Below the pieces are notes generated by a model. The model made no database searches, was not told the origin of the DNA, and saw only the letters and a program-made list of their open reading frames with translations. Of a DNA stretch of 30,748 nt, positions 16,632 through 24,249 are shown piece by piece. Origin of the DNA: CAWBCI01 sp963787195 (lineage in GTDB: Bacteria; Bacteroidota; Bacteroidia; Bacteroidales; JAGOPY01); NCBI GenBank assembly GCA_963787195.1, contig CAWBCI010000046.1, positions 1-30,748 of the forward strand, written 5' to 3'. Each line of letters opens with the position of its first letter. The first letter of the stretch is position 1. Position numbers and translations under genes: made by a program.

Positions 16632-17366
16632 ATGAAAAGTACAATAACAATAGTCCTGGCAATGATTTCCCTGGCAGTTTTTGGCCAGGAAAATGCCGAA
16701 GAGATCCTGAAGAAGGTGGATCAGAATATGTCCTCCAAAAACAGGGTTTTCGAATCCACTATGATCATACACGGCAAACGCAACAGCCGTACCATTACTT
16801 CGAGATCTTATACGGTAGGCAATGAAAAATCCTTCACAGAATATTTGTCGCCGGCACGTGAAGATGGGACCAAGATGTTGAAGTTGGATGACCAGCTCTG
16901 GATCTATTCTCCCGCGACGGATCGTATTATCCAGATAGCAGGCCATATGCTCCGGCAGTCGGTGATGGGCTCGGATCTTTCGTACGAGGACATGATGGAC
17001 GACCGCAAGCTAACCGATATTTACGATGCTAAGATTGTAGCTAATGAAGATTTCGAGGGCAGGCCTTGCTATATACTGGAGCTTACAGCAAAAGTCGAGG
17101 ATGTGGCCTATGCCAGGAGGAAGGAGTGGATAGACAAGGAAAGATTCGTGCCTTTGAAGGAGGAACTTTACGCCAAGAGCGGGCAGTTGCTGAAGCGCGC
17201 CACCCTGAGCGATGTCCAAAAGATCCAGGGCCGCTGGTTTCCTACAACAATAGTTTACAAAGACATGCTGAAGGACGGCGACGGCACCGAGTTTAAGATG
17301 ACCGGCGTGAAGTTCGACCAGGATATCCCGGAGTATATTTTCTCGAAAGCAGCGCTGAAGCAATAG
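16632..17366 (+). CDS. LolA-like periplasmic lipoprotein/lipid carrier (COG2834 type)
   Basis: A 244-residue exported protein with a signal peptide of about 18 residues (ending VFGQ). The mature part resembles the outer-membrane lipoprotein-sorting family: ENAEEILKKVDQNM, a beta-rich middle with LSPAREDGTKMLKLDDQLWIYSPATDR, and the characteristic GSDLSYEDM motif. Relatives bind acyl chains in a half-open barrel and carry them across the periplasm. It is last in the TetR, outer-membrane protein, ATPase, two-permease operon, so it probably shuttles the exported lipid or lipoprotein between the transporter and the outer-membrane protein. The exact cargo is not readable. Confidence 0.87.
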   Translation: MKSTITIVLAMISLAVFGQENAEEILKKVDQNMSSKNRVFESTMIIHGKRNSRTITSRSYTVGNEKSFTEYLSPAREDGTKMLKLDDQLWIYSPATDRIIQIAGHMLRQSVMGSDLSYEDMMDDRKLTDIYDAKIVANEDFEGRPCYILELTAKVEDVAYARRKEWIDKERFVPLKEELYAKSGQLLKRATLSDVQKIQGRWFPTTIVYKDMLKDGDGTEFKMTGVKFDQDIPEYIFSKAALKQ

Positions 17367-17371
17367 GGGAG

Positions 17372-17420
17372 AGTCAGCAGTCAGCAGTTGGCAGTCGGTA
17401 GTCAGCAGTCAGCAGTTGGG
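17372..17420. repeat. Heptanucleotide tandem repeat, seven units
   Basis: Seven 7-bp units in exact register: AGTCAGC twice, AGTTGGC, AGTCGGT, AGTCAGC twice, AGTTGGG. It starts five bases after the stop of the LolA-like gene. The DNA from 17421 to about 17638 that follows holds no believable gene or other structure. Confidence 0.87.
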
Positions 17421-17638
17421 ATCGTAAGAAATGAGCTGTCAATTTTCGAAAATCGGGCAGCTATCGGCCAATGCGGAGCGGATTGACGATGCTCTGGCTT
17501 CGAAGGTGCATTCGAAATCTGAAATTCAATGCTATATCCTTCAATCTTAAACGAATAAATTTTTTTCTTTCCAAAATTTATTCCGACCTTTCGTTCATGA
17601 AAAGGCCAGGTCATATAAATTCACCCTGAAATCAATCG

Positions 17639-17740
17639 CAGGTACTTTTATCCTTCTGTAATGGCAGGATAAAGCCACCTTTTCAGGGCTTATTGGGCGG
17701 AGATAAAGATACCTGGTACTTTTATACACCGTTATGCAGC
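17639..17740 (+). repeat. Hairpin element leading into the first cassette
   Basis: Outer arms at 17639-17652 and 17702-17715 pair at 12 of 14 positions; an inner pair TAAAGCC (17670-17676) with GGGCTTA (17686-17692) nests inside. It is followed by ACACCGTTATGCAGC, whose CCG/TTA junction (17729-17733) matches the ends of the other elements. The arm motif GATACCTGG recurs in the hairpin before the second array (24098-24171). It has no gene directly upstream and may be the array's first site or an attI-like site (inference). Confidence 0.55.
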
Positions 17741-17759
17741 ATTTTAAAATAAGAATACA

Positions 17760-18722
17760 ATGGGAATAATGCCACCACCTAAAACTTGTCATGTTACAGG
17801 ATTATTGACAGAAAATTTTCCATCAAGCTGGGATTTGGTGGAATATGTTATCCAAGTTAATGGTAAGAATATTCTTTTTCGATTTGGATTTAATCACACG
17901 AATAGTGATTTTGTAGAATCTAACAAATATATTCTGCAAGGTCTAATTTTGAATGATAAACTAGGTACAGAATTCTACTCAGTAAAAACATCCCCAGTAT
18001 TAGACAACGAAAAATTGGAAGCAATTATAAGAAATGCAATTGTTCCAAAAACACCAGAAGAAAAAATCGCTCACCTTTTAGTCTATTTACATTCTTTACA
18101 AGAATATGAAGGCTCATACATTAATTTTTCGGACAAAGAAGATAGACAAAACCTAGCAAAGCGACTATATTTTAAGAATTATGATGAAATGGTTTTCTAC
18201 TTGTTCACTTTGAAGAGTCAAGGATTAATTGATGGCATTGATGTTTCAAGTAAGGATGGGCGAGGACTTTCAGGTATTCAAATTACGTTCAAAGGATTAT
18301 CCAAAGTAATTGAGATAAATGAATCTGGTGTAAAATCTGACAAGTGTTTCGTTGCGATGTCTTTCTCTAAAGAATTAAATAATACAAGACAAGCAATTAA
18401 AGCTGCAATTAAAGAGGCAGGCTTTAAACCAATTCTTATTGATGAAATTCATTTTGATTCCGATGTTACAATAAACGATGCATTGATAGCTGAAATAAAA
18501 AAAAGCAGATTTCTGGTTGCTGACTTCACTCAACATAAACATGGTGTTTATTTTGAAGCGGGATTTGCGTTAGGATTAAAGCGCCCCGTAATTTATTTGT
18601 GTCGGGAAGAAGATTTTTTAAATACGCATTTTGATACAAATCATTACCCACATATCATTTATACAAATGAGGATGAACTTCAGCAAAAATTAAGGATTAA
18701 AATTGAAGCATGGATAAATTAA
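17760..18722 (+). CDS. TIR-like / nucleoside 2-deoxyribosyltransferase-like domain protein
   Basis: A 320-residue cytosolic protein. Residues 195-320 form a Rossmann-like domain of the TIR/nucleoside deoxyribosyltransferase type: KCFVAMSFSKEL, then GFKPILIDE, LIAEIKKSRFLVADFT (Asp255) and GVYFEAGFALGLKRPVI. Glu266 is in the place of the catalytic glutamate used for N-glycosidic bond cleavage. Relatives in defence systems degrade NAD or nucleotides. The N-terminal 190 residues are not recognised; residues 95-160 look like a helical, possibly winged-helix segment. The unit is a single-gene cassette, AT-rich, with the start 28 bases after its left junction. A role as an abortive-infection effector is inferred. 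A second Met at codon 4 is an equally possible start. Confidence 0.8.
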   Translation: MGIMPPPKTCHVTGLLTENFPSSWDLVEYVIQVNGKNILFRFGFNHTNSDFVESNKYILQGLILNDKLGTEFYSVKTSPVLDNEKLEAIIRNAIVPKTPEEKIAHLLVYLHSLQEYEGSYINFSDKEDRQNLAKRLYFKNYDEMVFYLFTLKSQGLIDGIDVSSKDGRGLSGIQITFKGLSKVIEINESGVKSDKCFVAMSFSKELNNTRQAIKAAIKEAGFKPILIDEIHFDSDVTINDALIAEIKKSRFLVADFTQHKHGVYFEAGFALGLKRPVIYLCREEDFLNTHFDTNHYPHIIYTNEDELQQKLRIKIEAWIN

Positions 18723-18727
18723 AAAAC

Positions 18728-18863
18728 GCTGCATAACACAGTACATATTGCAGGGCGGGGTTCGGTGGTACGCCAACTGCGGATTCTCGTTTCGCAGTTC
18801 CGTGTCCTTCGGACAGGAACGCTCTCCGAAATCCGCCCCGACAACATGTACCAACCGTTACGG
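18728..18863 (+). repeat. attC-like palindromic element A
   Basis: Begins GCTGCATAAC just after the upstream stop and ends CCGTTACGG. The outer stem pairs 18741-18765 with 18826-18850, with unpaired bases on one side. Inside are two small hairpins: AACTGCG/CGCAGTT arms (18775-18799) and TTCC-TGTCC/GGACA-GGAA arms (about 18797-18819). Elements at 25238-25385 and 26469-26620 are close copies that differ mostly in the tip of the last hairpin. Length and asymmetry fit integron attC sites of the large, VCR-like kind. Confidence 0.7.
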
Positions 18864-18882
18864 GGCATTAACATAAGCAAAA

Positions 18883-21123
18883 ATGAACGCTACTGAAATA
18901 TTGATAGAAAACATTAAGGAAGAAATTCCATCCTTATTAACCGCCAAGTTAGAAACATTTGACATTAAAAACTTGGAAGAAGTTCTTTCAATTGACATCG
19001 ACGAGTTTAGCCATAGACGTGGAATCGGGAAAACAATCATTGATAAACTATGTGAATTTCAAAAACAAATTAGAAATGACATAGAAAGGTTTGCCAACAT
19101 CCAAATAAAAAACACGAAGACTCATTTTTTGCCTGTAAATGATACAATAATTTCATCCTCAAATTTTTTAGATGTGGCATCAGAAGTTATAACTGATTAT
19201 CTAAATCTTTTATTGACACCTGTTCATCGGGGTATAATCAATCATCTATATGGGCTAAACAATGCTGATAAATATATTATGAGTGATTTAGCTCACTATT
19301 ACTCACTTACAAGAGAACGTATTAGACAACTAAAATCAATCTTGTTGGAAGAGATTCAAAGAATTTTCAAAGGTGAATTTAACATTGAATTGAGATGTCA
19401 AATTAGAAAGAGTGTATCTGCTGAATTCACAGAAATTCAAAAATTTTTGTCTACGAGAAGAGGATTCTCCTTTGACGAACTAATCGAAACTTTTAGGGAT
19501 AAATATTCTTGTAAGAATGCCTCCGACTACAAAGAAATTATTGATTTATTGATAGATGTATTTGGATTTTCAAAATGTGGGAAAGTTGAGTCAAACTTTA
19601 CTATAGCTGACATAATAGTGGTGGATGGAAATAACAAAAAAAACTTCCTCAATACAGCAGAAAAAACTTTGCGGCTTTTAAAGAGAAAGATTATTCCTCT
19701 AAATGAAATGCATGCTGTAATAGAAATAAAAAAAGCATACAAAACACTACAAAACACTCAAATTATAGATGCTCTTTATCTTCTTCCTGAAATTGAAATA
19801 CTTGATTCAAATGACCAAACTTTTTTTCAGGTAAAATTTGAATATCTTTCTAGCGCTGCTGATCGGGCGTACAGAGTTTTATTAGAAAAAGGTGATGAGA
19901 TGTATATTGATGATATAGTATCCGAAATCAACCATCGACTCGCACACACTGGCACATCAAAAATCTATGATAGGCATAGTTTAGCAATTGCTGCTGATAA
20001 ACGGTTTGTGTCCATGGCCAAATCAGGCTTTTGGACTTTAAAAGAATGGAATAAAAACACTGAAAAGTTGGAGATTTTAGTAAAAAATGCACTTTACAAG
20101 CTAAATAAACCTTCAACATATGAAGAAATCTATCAAATAATTTCAATAGAAAGGCCAAATATTAAGGAGAAATCAGTGAGAGCAATTACTGGTAGAGATT
20201 GTCTTAAAGTTGTTGGAAATAAATGGATTCTTCCAGAGTGGAAACAAAAATATTCTAATCTCGCCTTTTTAAGTCGTAAAAAACGTTTAAATACAACCGA
20301 ACCAGAACATAGAATAGAACAAAGAACCTTGATAATTAAATATCTTGATAAAAAGAAAGATAAAAGGGAACTGGCTTCCAAAATAATTAAAGATCTTGGA
20401 CCTCTTGATAAGAGATTTTCAAGAGTTTCTTTCTATAAATTATTTGAACAAGAGGAGTATTTTATCAAAGATGATTCTTCTAAACTCTCGATAACTCTTA
20501 GGAGTCAAGACTCTAATGTAAAGATATCCATAGATCAATATCATTGGAGAGAGGTAAGTAAAAAATTAGAAAGAGATATTTCAGGAGCATTTAACCATTC
20601 TACTTCACCAAATTATTCTCAATCTCTTGCTGATTCAATTCAATTGTTTTATGAATTCTTATTAAAAGAGACTTCAGAAAAAGAATTTCAAGGTCTTCCT
20701 GAGAGAATTTTAGGAAACATGAAAAAGTATTATTTTGATTCCACAGATAACATAGATAAGTTAAATTTCTTAAAGCAATTTCTAACTAGTACAGATCCCC
20801 TGCTTAAGAAGATTTTATGGTTTGTGAATCAGACTGATTACAACAGGATTAAAACTCATAAAAAAGGTTTAGGTGATATTATTGAAAAGCTAAATAAACT
20901 AGACCCTACTAAGGAAAGATTTAAAGATGAGAGAACAGCCAGAGCTTTTAAATTTGGTAAACAAATTCAGTCTGTTTATTATTATCGCAATAATGATACT
21001 CATGGTGCAAACGATTGGACTGTTGCTGAATTGACAAAGACAATCTCTAATTGTTTTACTTTCTACATCTTTTCTTGTGCTGAATATTATTCCGAGTTGA
21101 AAATTAAAATAAACGCAGCATAA
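18883..21123 (+). CDS. Large protein with HhH, sigma-region-4-like HTH and C-terminal HEPN-like motif
   Basis: A 746-residue cytosolic protein that I cannot assign to a named family. In order: a helix-hairpin-helix-like segment (RRGIGKTIIDKL, 45-56); a sigma-70 region-4-like helix-turn-helix (about 108-160) with the recognition segment SLTRERIRQLKSILLEEIQRI; a possible winged-helix module (about 326-390) ending GFWTLKEW; a further helical region; and a C-terminal helical domain containing RNNDTH (Arg702 to His707), which fits the RNxxxH motif of HEPN ribonucleases. The codons for the last residues (NAA) and the stop lie within the start of palindromic element B. It is a one-gene cassette, AT-rich, next to a TIR-like cassette. 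A toxin or defence role is inferred; the domain calls are by eye. Confidence 0.72.
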   Translation: MNATEILIENIKEEIPSLLTAKLETFDIKNLEEVLSIDIDEFSHRRGIGKTIIDKLCEFQKQIRNDIERFANIQIKNTKTHFLPVNDTIISSSNFLDVASEVITDYLNLLLTPVHRGIINHLYGLNNADKYIMSDLAHYYSLTRERIRQLKSILLEEIQRIFKGEFNIELRCQIRKSVSAEFTEIQKFLSTRRGFSFDELIETFRDKYSCKNASDYKEIIDLLIDVFGFSKCGKVESNFTIADIIVVDGNNKKNFLNTAEKTLRLLKRKIIPLNEMHAVIEIKKAYKTLQNTQIIDALYLLPEIEILDSNDQTFFQVKFEYLSSAADRAYRVLLEKGDEMYIDDIVSEINHRLAHTGTSKIYDRHSLAIAADKRFVSMAKSGFWTLKEWNKNTEKLEILVKNALYKLNKPSTYEEIYQIISIERPNIKEKSVRAITGRDCLKVVGNKWILPEWKQKYSNLAFLSRKKRLNTTEPEHRIEQRTLIIKYLDKKKDKRELASKIIKDLGPLDKRFSRVSFYKLFEQEEYFIKDDSSKLSITLRSQDSNVKISIDQYHWREVSKKLERDISGAFNHSTSPNYSQSLADSIQLFYEFLLKETSEKEFQGLPERILGNMKKYYFDSTDNIDKLNFLKQFLTSTDPLLKKILWFVNQTDYNRIKTHKKGLGDIIEKLNKLDPTKERFKDERTARAFKFGKQIQSVYYYRNNDTHGANDWTVAELTKTISNCFTFYIFSCAEYYSELKIKINAA

Positions 21124-21250
21124 CATTTTGTATAAGTAATGGCAGGCGATGTGGTAAATATCAAGGTTTGTAGCCCGCTCAAACTGCGTAGCGGTTTGAC
21201 AGGAAAGTACCACGCAATCTGCCACTACTCATACAATTTACCGTTACCGT
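21113..21250 (+). repeat. attC-like palindromic element B
   Basis: Starts AACGCAGCATAACA, overlapping the stop codon of the 746-residue protein gene, and ends ACCGTTACCG. The long outer arms 21128-21156 and 21208-21236 pair over most of 29 positions, and an inner stem AACTGCG... region lies between. The sequence is unrelated to elements A, C and D except at the ends, yet the architecture is the same. That is the usual behaviour of attC sites. The rest of the spacer up to 21439 holds no other recognised feature. Confidence 0.65.
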
Positions 21251-21439
21251 AACCCGTCAATAAGTATGATGTATCTTCCGGCCATACCGCCCCCTCCTGT
21301 TTGGCTTTTAATTAAAAGAACAGTTTTTCCTGCCATTTTTAAAAACCTTTTTCATTTTCAGAGGTTTATATATCTGTTTCGGCAAAATCCTTAAGGGAAT
21401 TTGCTTCCTCAGGTTTTTTAGTTTTTTAAAAACAAGTCA

Positions 21440-23413
21440 ATGAAAAAGATCCTATTACTCTGTGTGCTTTTGTTAAGCCAATATATCTTAATTGCACAAA
21501 ATCCGGTTACCGGCGATGTAAAATACGATCCTCATGATTTTTATTTACCTGGCTTTGACCCACCAGCAGGAAATGTTTATCGTTCTGCAGATGGAAGTCC
21601 GGGTCCGATGTACTGGCAAAACAGGGCCGACTATCTGATCCATGCCACCTTGAGCGAAAAAGACACCAGCGTTTCAGGCGATGTGACAATTACCTACACC
21701 AATAACAGTCCGGATCAATTGGATTACTTATGGTTGCAATTGGATCAAAACTTATTTAATCCGGCATCAAGAGGCCTTGCCGCAACGGCTATCTCAGGCG
21801 ACAGGTTTGATGGAGACGGATTTGAAGGAGGTTATCATATTGCTGATGTAACTGTAACTTACAAGGCTGCTACTTACAAACTTGACCCGGTAATTTCTGA
21901 TACCCGGATGCAGCTTCGCTTAAAAAGCCCGTTGAAGCCGGAAGGTGACAAAATCGAAATAAAAGTGACTTATTCCTTTGCCATTCCTGCCCATGGCGCT
22001 GACCGCTTAGGAAGATTGTATACCAAAAATGGTGTGATTTATGAAATAGCCCAATGGTATCCGCGAATGTGCGTCTATGACGATGTGGAAGGCTGGAACA
22101 CTTTACCCTATCTGGGCCTTGGTGAATTTTATTGTGAATATGGAGATTATGATTATTATATTACTGCCCCTTCCGAAATGATAGTTTTTGGCTCGGGCGA
22201 CCTGCAAAACCCTGAACAGGTTTTAACGACAAATCAAATAAATAGACTTGCGGAAGCAGCAAAAAGTGATAAGTCAGTGTTCATTATTAAGCAAGATGAA
22301 ATTGGTAAATCTGAAATACGTCCAACGACTAAAGGCGACCTTACCTGGCATTTTAAAATGCAGAATACCCGGGATGTTGCCTGGGCTGCTTCTAAAGCAT
22401 TTATATGGGACGCTTCCAAAATAAACCTTCCTTCCGGTCGAAAATCTTTGGCTATGTCGGCTTATCCTGTTGAATCTGTGGGCGATACTGCCTGGACAAG
22501 ATCAACAGAATATTTGAAAGCAAGCATTGAAATTTATTCGAAGAATTATTTTGAATACCCATGGAACCATGCAGTAAGTGTAGCAGGAATTGTGACAGGA
22601 ATGGAATATCCCGGAATGATTTTCAATAATTACACTGAAAAGAAAGGTGAATTATGGTTTTTAATCGCACATGAAATTGGCCATAACTGGTACCCGATGA
22701 TTGTTGGTTCAAACGAAAGAAGGTATATGTGGCAGGATGAAGGCTTCAATACGTTTATAAACTATCAGGCTACCGCCATTTTTAATAATGGCGAATATGC
22801 AAAGGATGATACTTTGTTTAATCCGAATTACTGGTCAATGCTCAATGTGGACAGCTTGCCCTCATACCACGATCCACTTATGTTATTGCCGGATGCCATG
22901 GGCACGAAACGTTTTTTCATTTATTATGGGAAAACATCTTACGGACTTAAACTTCTCAGGGATGTTGTTATAGGCAGCGACAGATTTGATTATGCTTTCA
23001 GGAAATACACCGAAGCCTGGGCATATAAACACCCCACACCTTACGACTTTTTCCATTTCATGAACAATGCTACCGGTGAAGATTTAAACTGGTTCTGGAA
23101 AGAATGGTTCTTTACTGACTGGACACTGGATCAGGCAATCACTAAGGTTCAGTATGTTGACAATAATCCATCCCATGGTTCAATAATTACAATTAAAAAC
23201 CAGGGCAAAATGATCATGCCGGTCATTGCAGAACTTGTTCAAAGCAATGGAAAATCCGAAAGCATTCAATTGCCCGTTGAAATATGGCAACGTGGCGCTA
23301 CCTGGTCTTTCAAATATGCTTCGACGAGTAAAATTGACCGTGTAATTCTTGATCCTGAAAATGCCTTGCCGGATGTGAACCGGGAAAATAATATCTGGAT
23401 GGGGCCGAAGTAG
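21440..23413 (+). CDS. Secreted M1-family metallopeptidase (aminopeptidase)
   Basis: A 657-residue exported zinc peptidase. The signal peptide ends near residue 20 (LIAQ). The N-terminal beta-domain (about 45-330) contains VSGDVTITYTNNSPD. The catalytic domain has the M1 substrate motif in a diverged form (GMEYPGMIF, near 395) and the zinc site HEIGHNW (His411, Glu412, His415) with the third ligand Glu434 in WQDEGFNTF, the standard 18-residue spacing. A helical and beta C-terminal part follows; no type IX sorting domain is seen, so it is probably periplasmic or lipid-free at the surface. It sits between the two cassette arrays but has no attC-like element of its own and its base composition is nearer to the chromosomal genes. 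Confidence 0.92.
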   Translation: MKKILLLCVLLLSQYILIAQNPVTGDVKYDPHDFYLPGFDPPAGNVYRSADGSPGPMYWQNRADYLIHATLSEKDTSVSGDVTITYTNNSPDQLDYLWLQLDQNLFNPASRGLAATAISGDRFDGDGFEGGYHIADVTVTYKAATYKLDPVISDTRMQLRLKSPLKPEGDKIEIKVTYSFAIPAHGADRLGRLYTKNGVIYEIAQWYPRMCVYDDVEGWNTLPYLGLGEFYCEYGDYDYYITAPSEMIVFGSGDLQNPEQVLTTNQINRLAEAAKSDKSVFIIKQDEIGKSEIRPTTKGDLTWHFKMQNTRDVAWAASKAFIWDASKINLPSGRKSLAMSAYPVESVGDTAWTRSTEYLKASIEIYSKNYFEYPWNHAVSVAGIVTGMEYPGMIFNNYTEKKGELWFLIAHEIGHNWYPMIVGSNERRYMWQDEGFNTFINYQATAIFNNGEYAKDDTLFNPNYWSMLNVDSLPSYHDPLMLLPDAMGTKRFFIYYGKTSYGLKLLRDVVIGSDRFDYAFRKYTEAWAYKHPTPYDFFHFMNNATGEDLNWFWKEWFFTDWTLDQAITKVQYVDNNPSHGSIITIKNQGKMIMPVIAELVQSNGKSESIQLPVEIWQRGATWSFKYASTSKIDRVILDPENALPDVNRENNIWMGPK

Positions 23414-23550
23414 GTGTTTCTGAGCCATTTTTAATCGCAAAACACCCTGCCAGAGTAAAAAAAAATATATATTTCAGATTTACGTTTTGTAGGATGGACA
23501 TATATTAATTCTTACTTTTTTGTTTTGTAAGCGTCACTGCAAATAGCTTG

Positions 23551-23720
23551 CAGATCCCGGCCTGCGCCGGGATGACGTTTCCCGGCCTGCGCCGGGATGA
23601 CGATCTCCCGGCTGATTTAGGAAAAGCGGCGCGGCACGCCTTTTAAAATCATTATGGTGTGCCGCGCCGCTTTTTCTTAACTCCTTCAAATAATCGTCAT
23701 CCCGACGAAGGAGGGATCTG
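23551..23720. repeat. Composite palindromic repeat cluster
   Basis: Two direct copies of a short palindrome with arms CCCGGC/GCCGGG (23556-23571 and 23581-23596), each followed by ATGACG, lie left of a long hairpin. An inverted relative (23695-23720, starting CGTCATCCCG and ending GGATCTG) lies right of it. The outer copies therefore face each other across the hairpin, as in composite REP/BIME elements. The rest of the spacer 23414-24097 shows only the heptanucleotide run at 23905. Confidence 0.75.
23622..23677. terminator. Long GC-rich hairpin, terminator-like on both strands
   Basis: Arms 23622-23640 and 23656-23674 pair over 19 bp with one G-T mismatch, around a 15-base AT-rich loop. The right arm runs into TTTTT and the left arm is preceded by AAAA on the complementary side, so it can act as a bidirectional terminator. 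It lies about 210 bases after the M1 peptidase stop, inside the composite repeat cluster. Confidence 0.7.
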
Positions 23721-23904
23721 GTAGGCACATGGAGATAGGAAATGATTTCAGATATACGCTCTCTTCCCCCGGGCCCAATCACTTTTAAAAGGGGACTGGA
23801 TAAATTCAATATGATAACAGAAAATTTTTACCTGTCAAAAAATGTGTATAAAGAGTAGCCCGATTTGGAGGGAGGTTGGGAGGGGGGCGGCAATCTGAAA
23901 TCCA

Positions 23905-23959
23905 AATCTTCTATATTATATATTATATTTTCAATATCCTATCTTCCTCCTCTATCTTC
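23905..23959. repeat. Degenerate heptanucleotide repeat
   Basis: Units in 7-bp register: AATCTTC, TATATTA twice, TATTTTC, AATATCC, TATCTTC, then a slightly broken CTCCTC and TATCTTC. It lies shortly before the second cassette array, as the 17372 array lies before the first. Confidence 0.65.
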
Positions 23960-24097
23960 CACCTGAAACATTAAAAATTGCTTTTTAAACTTATGGCTGA
24001 ATTATCTATTCATTTTTTTGAATTTCCAAAAAAGCCCCCTACATTTAATGCACATAATCAAACCAGTTTTGATAAAATCTATCACATCAGAATTTAG

Positions 24098-24203
24098 AGG
24101 TATCTTTAGCTCAAAAGAACGAAGGGCTATGGTTATCTTTTGGAACCCACAAGGAAGATAAAAAGATACCTGGTAGATATAGATGGATGTTACCGTGCAT
24201 TAT
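24098..24203 (+). repeat. Hairpin element leading into the second array
   Basis: Outer arms 24098-24108 and 24161-24171 pair at 10 of 11 positions, with an inner CAAAAGA (24112-24118) and TCTTTTG (24136-24142) pair. It shares the arm motif AAGATACCTGG with the hairpin before array 1 and ends TTACCGTGCATTAT, close to the junction of the next cassette. No gene lies directly upstream. Confidence 0.5.
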
Positions 24204-24228
24204 GAAAAAAAATCACTTAAAGATTGGC

Positions 24229-24236
24229 TATATTTG
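24229..24236 (+). promoter_or_regulatory. -7 box of the RhuM-Fic cassette
   Basis: TATATTTG fits the Bacteroidota TAnnTTTG box exactly and lies 14 bases before the start codon at 24250, which would give a nearly leaderless transcript. No TTTG -33 element is visible at the usual distance. It suggests the cassette carries its own promoter. Confidence 0.45.
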
Positions 24237-24249
24237 AGAAAAAACAAAA

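Larger units (their letters stand above)
17732..21243 (+). mobile_element. Integron-like cassette array 1 (two cassettes)
   Basis: Two single-gene units, 17732-18857 and 18858-21243, lie head to tail on the plus strand. Each begins after CCG in CCG/TTA and ends in a palindromic element of about 130 bp. The first unit starts GTTATGCAGC (17731-17740) and its element opens with the exact reverse complement GCTGCATAAC (18728-18737); in the circular form these two would face each other as the outer arms of one attC-like site. Start codons lie 25-28 bases after the junctions. The genes are visibly more AT-rich than the flanking operons. No integrase gene is in the window. Confidence 0.65.

Noticed and set aside
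17402..17614. Minus-strand frame of 70 residues after the LolA-like gene
   Set aside because: It begins inside the heptanucleotide repeat region and shows no domain, signal peptide or conserved pattern.
21440..23413. M1 peptidase gene as a further cassette
   Set aside because: No attC-like element follows it, the spacer after element B is long, and a composite repeat and terminator follow instead.
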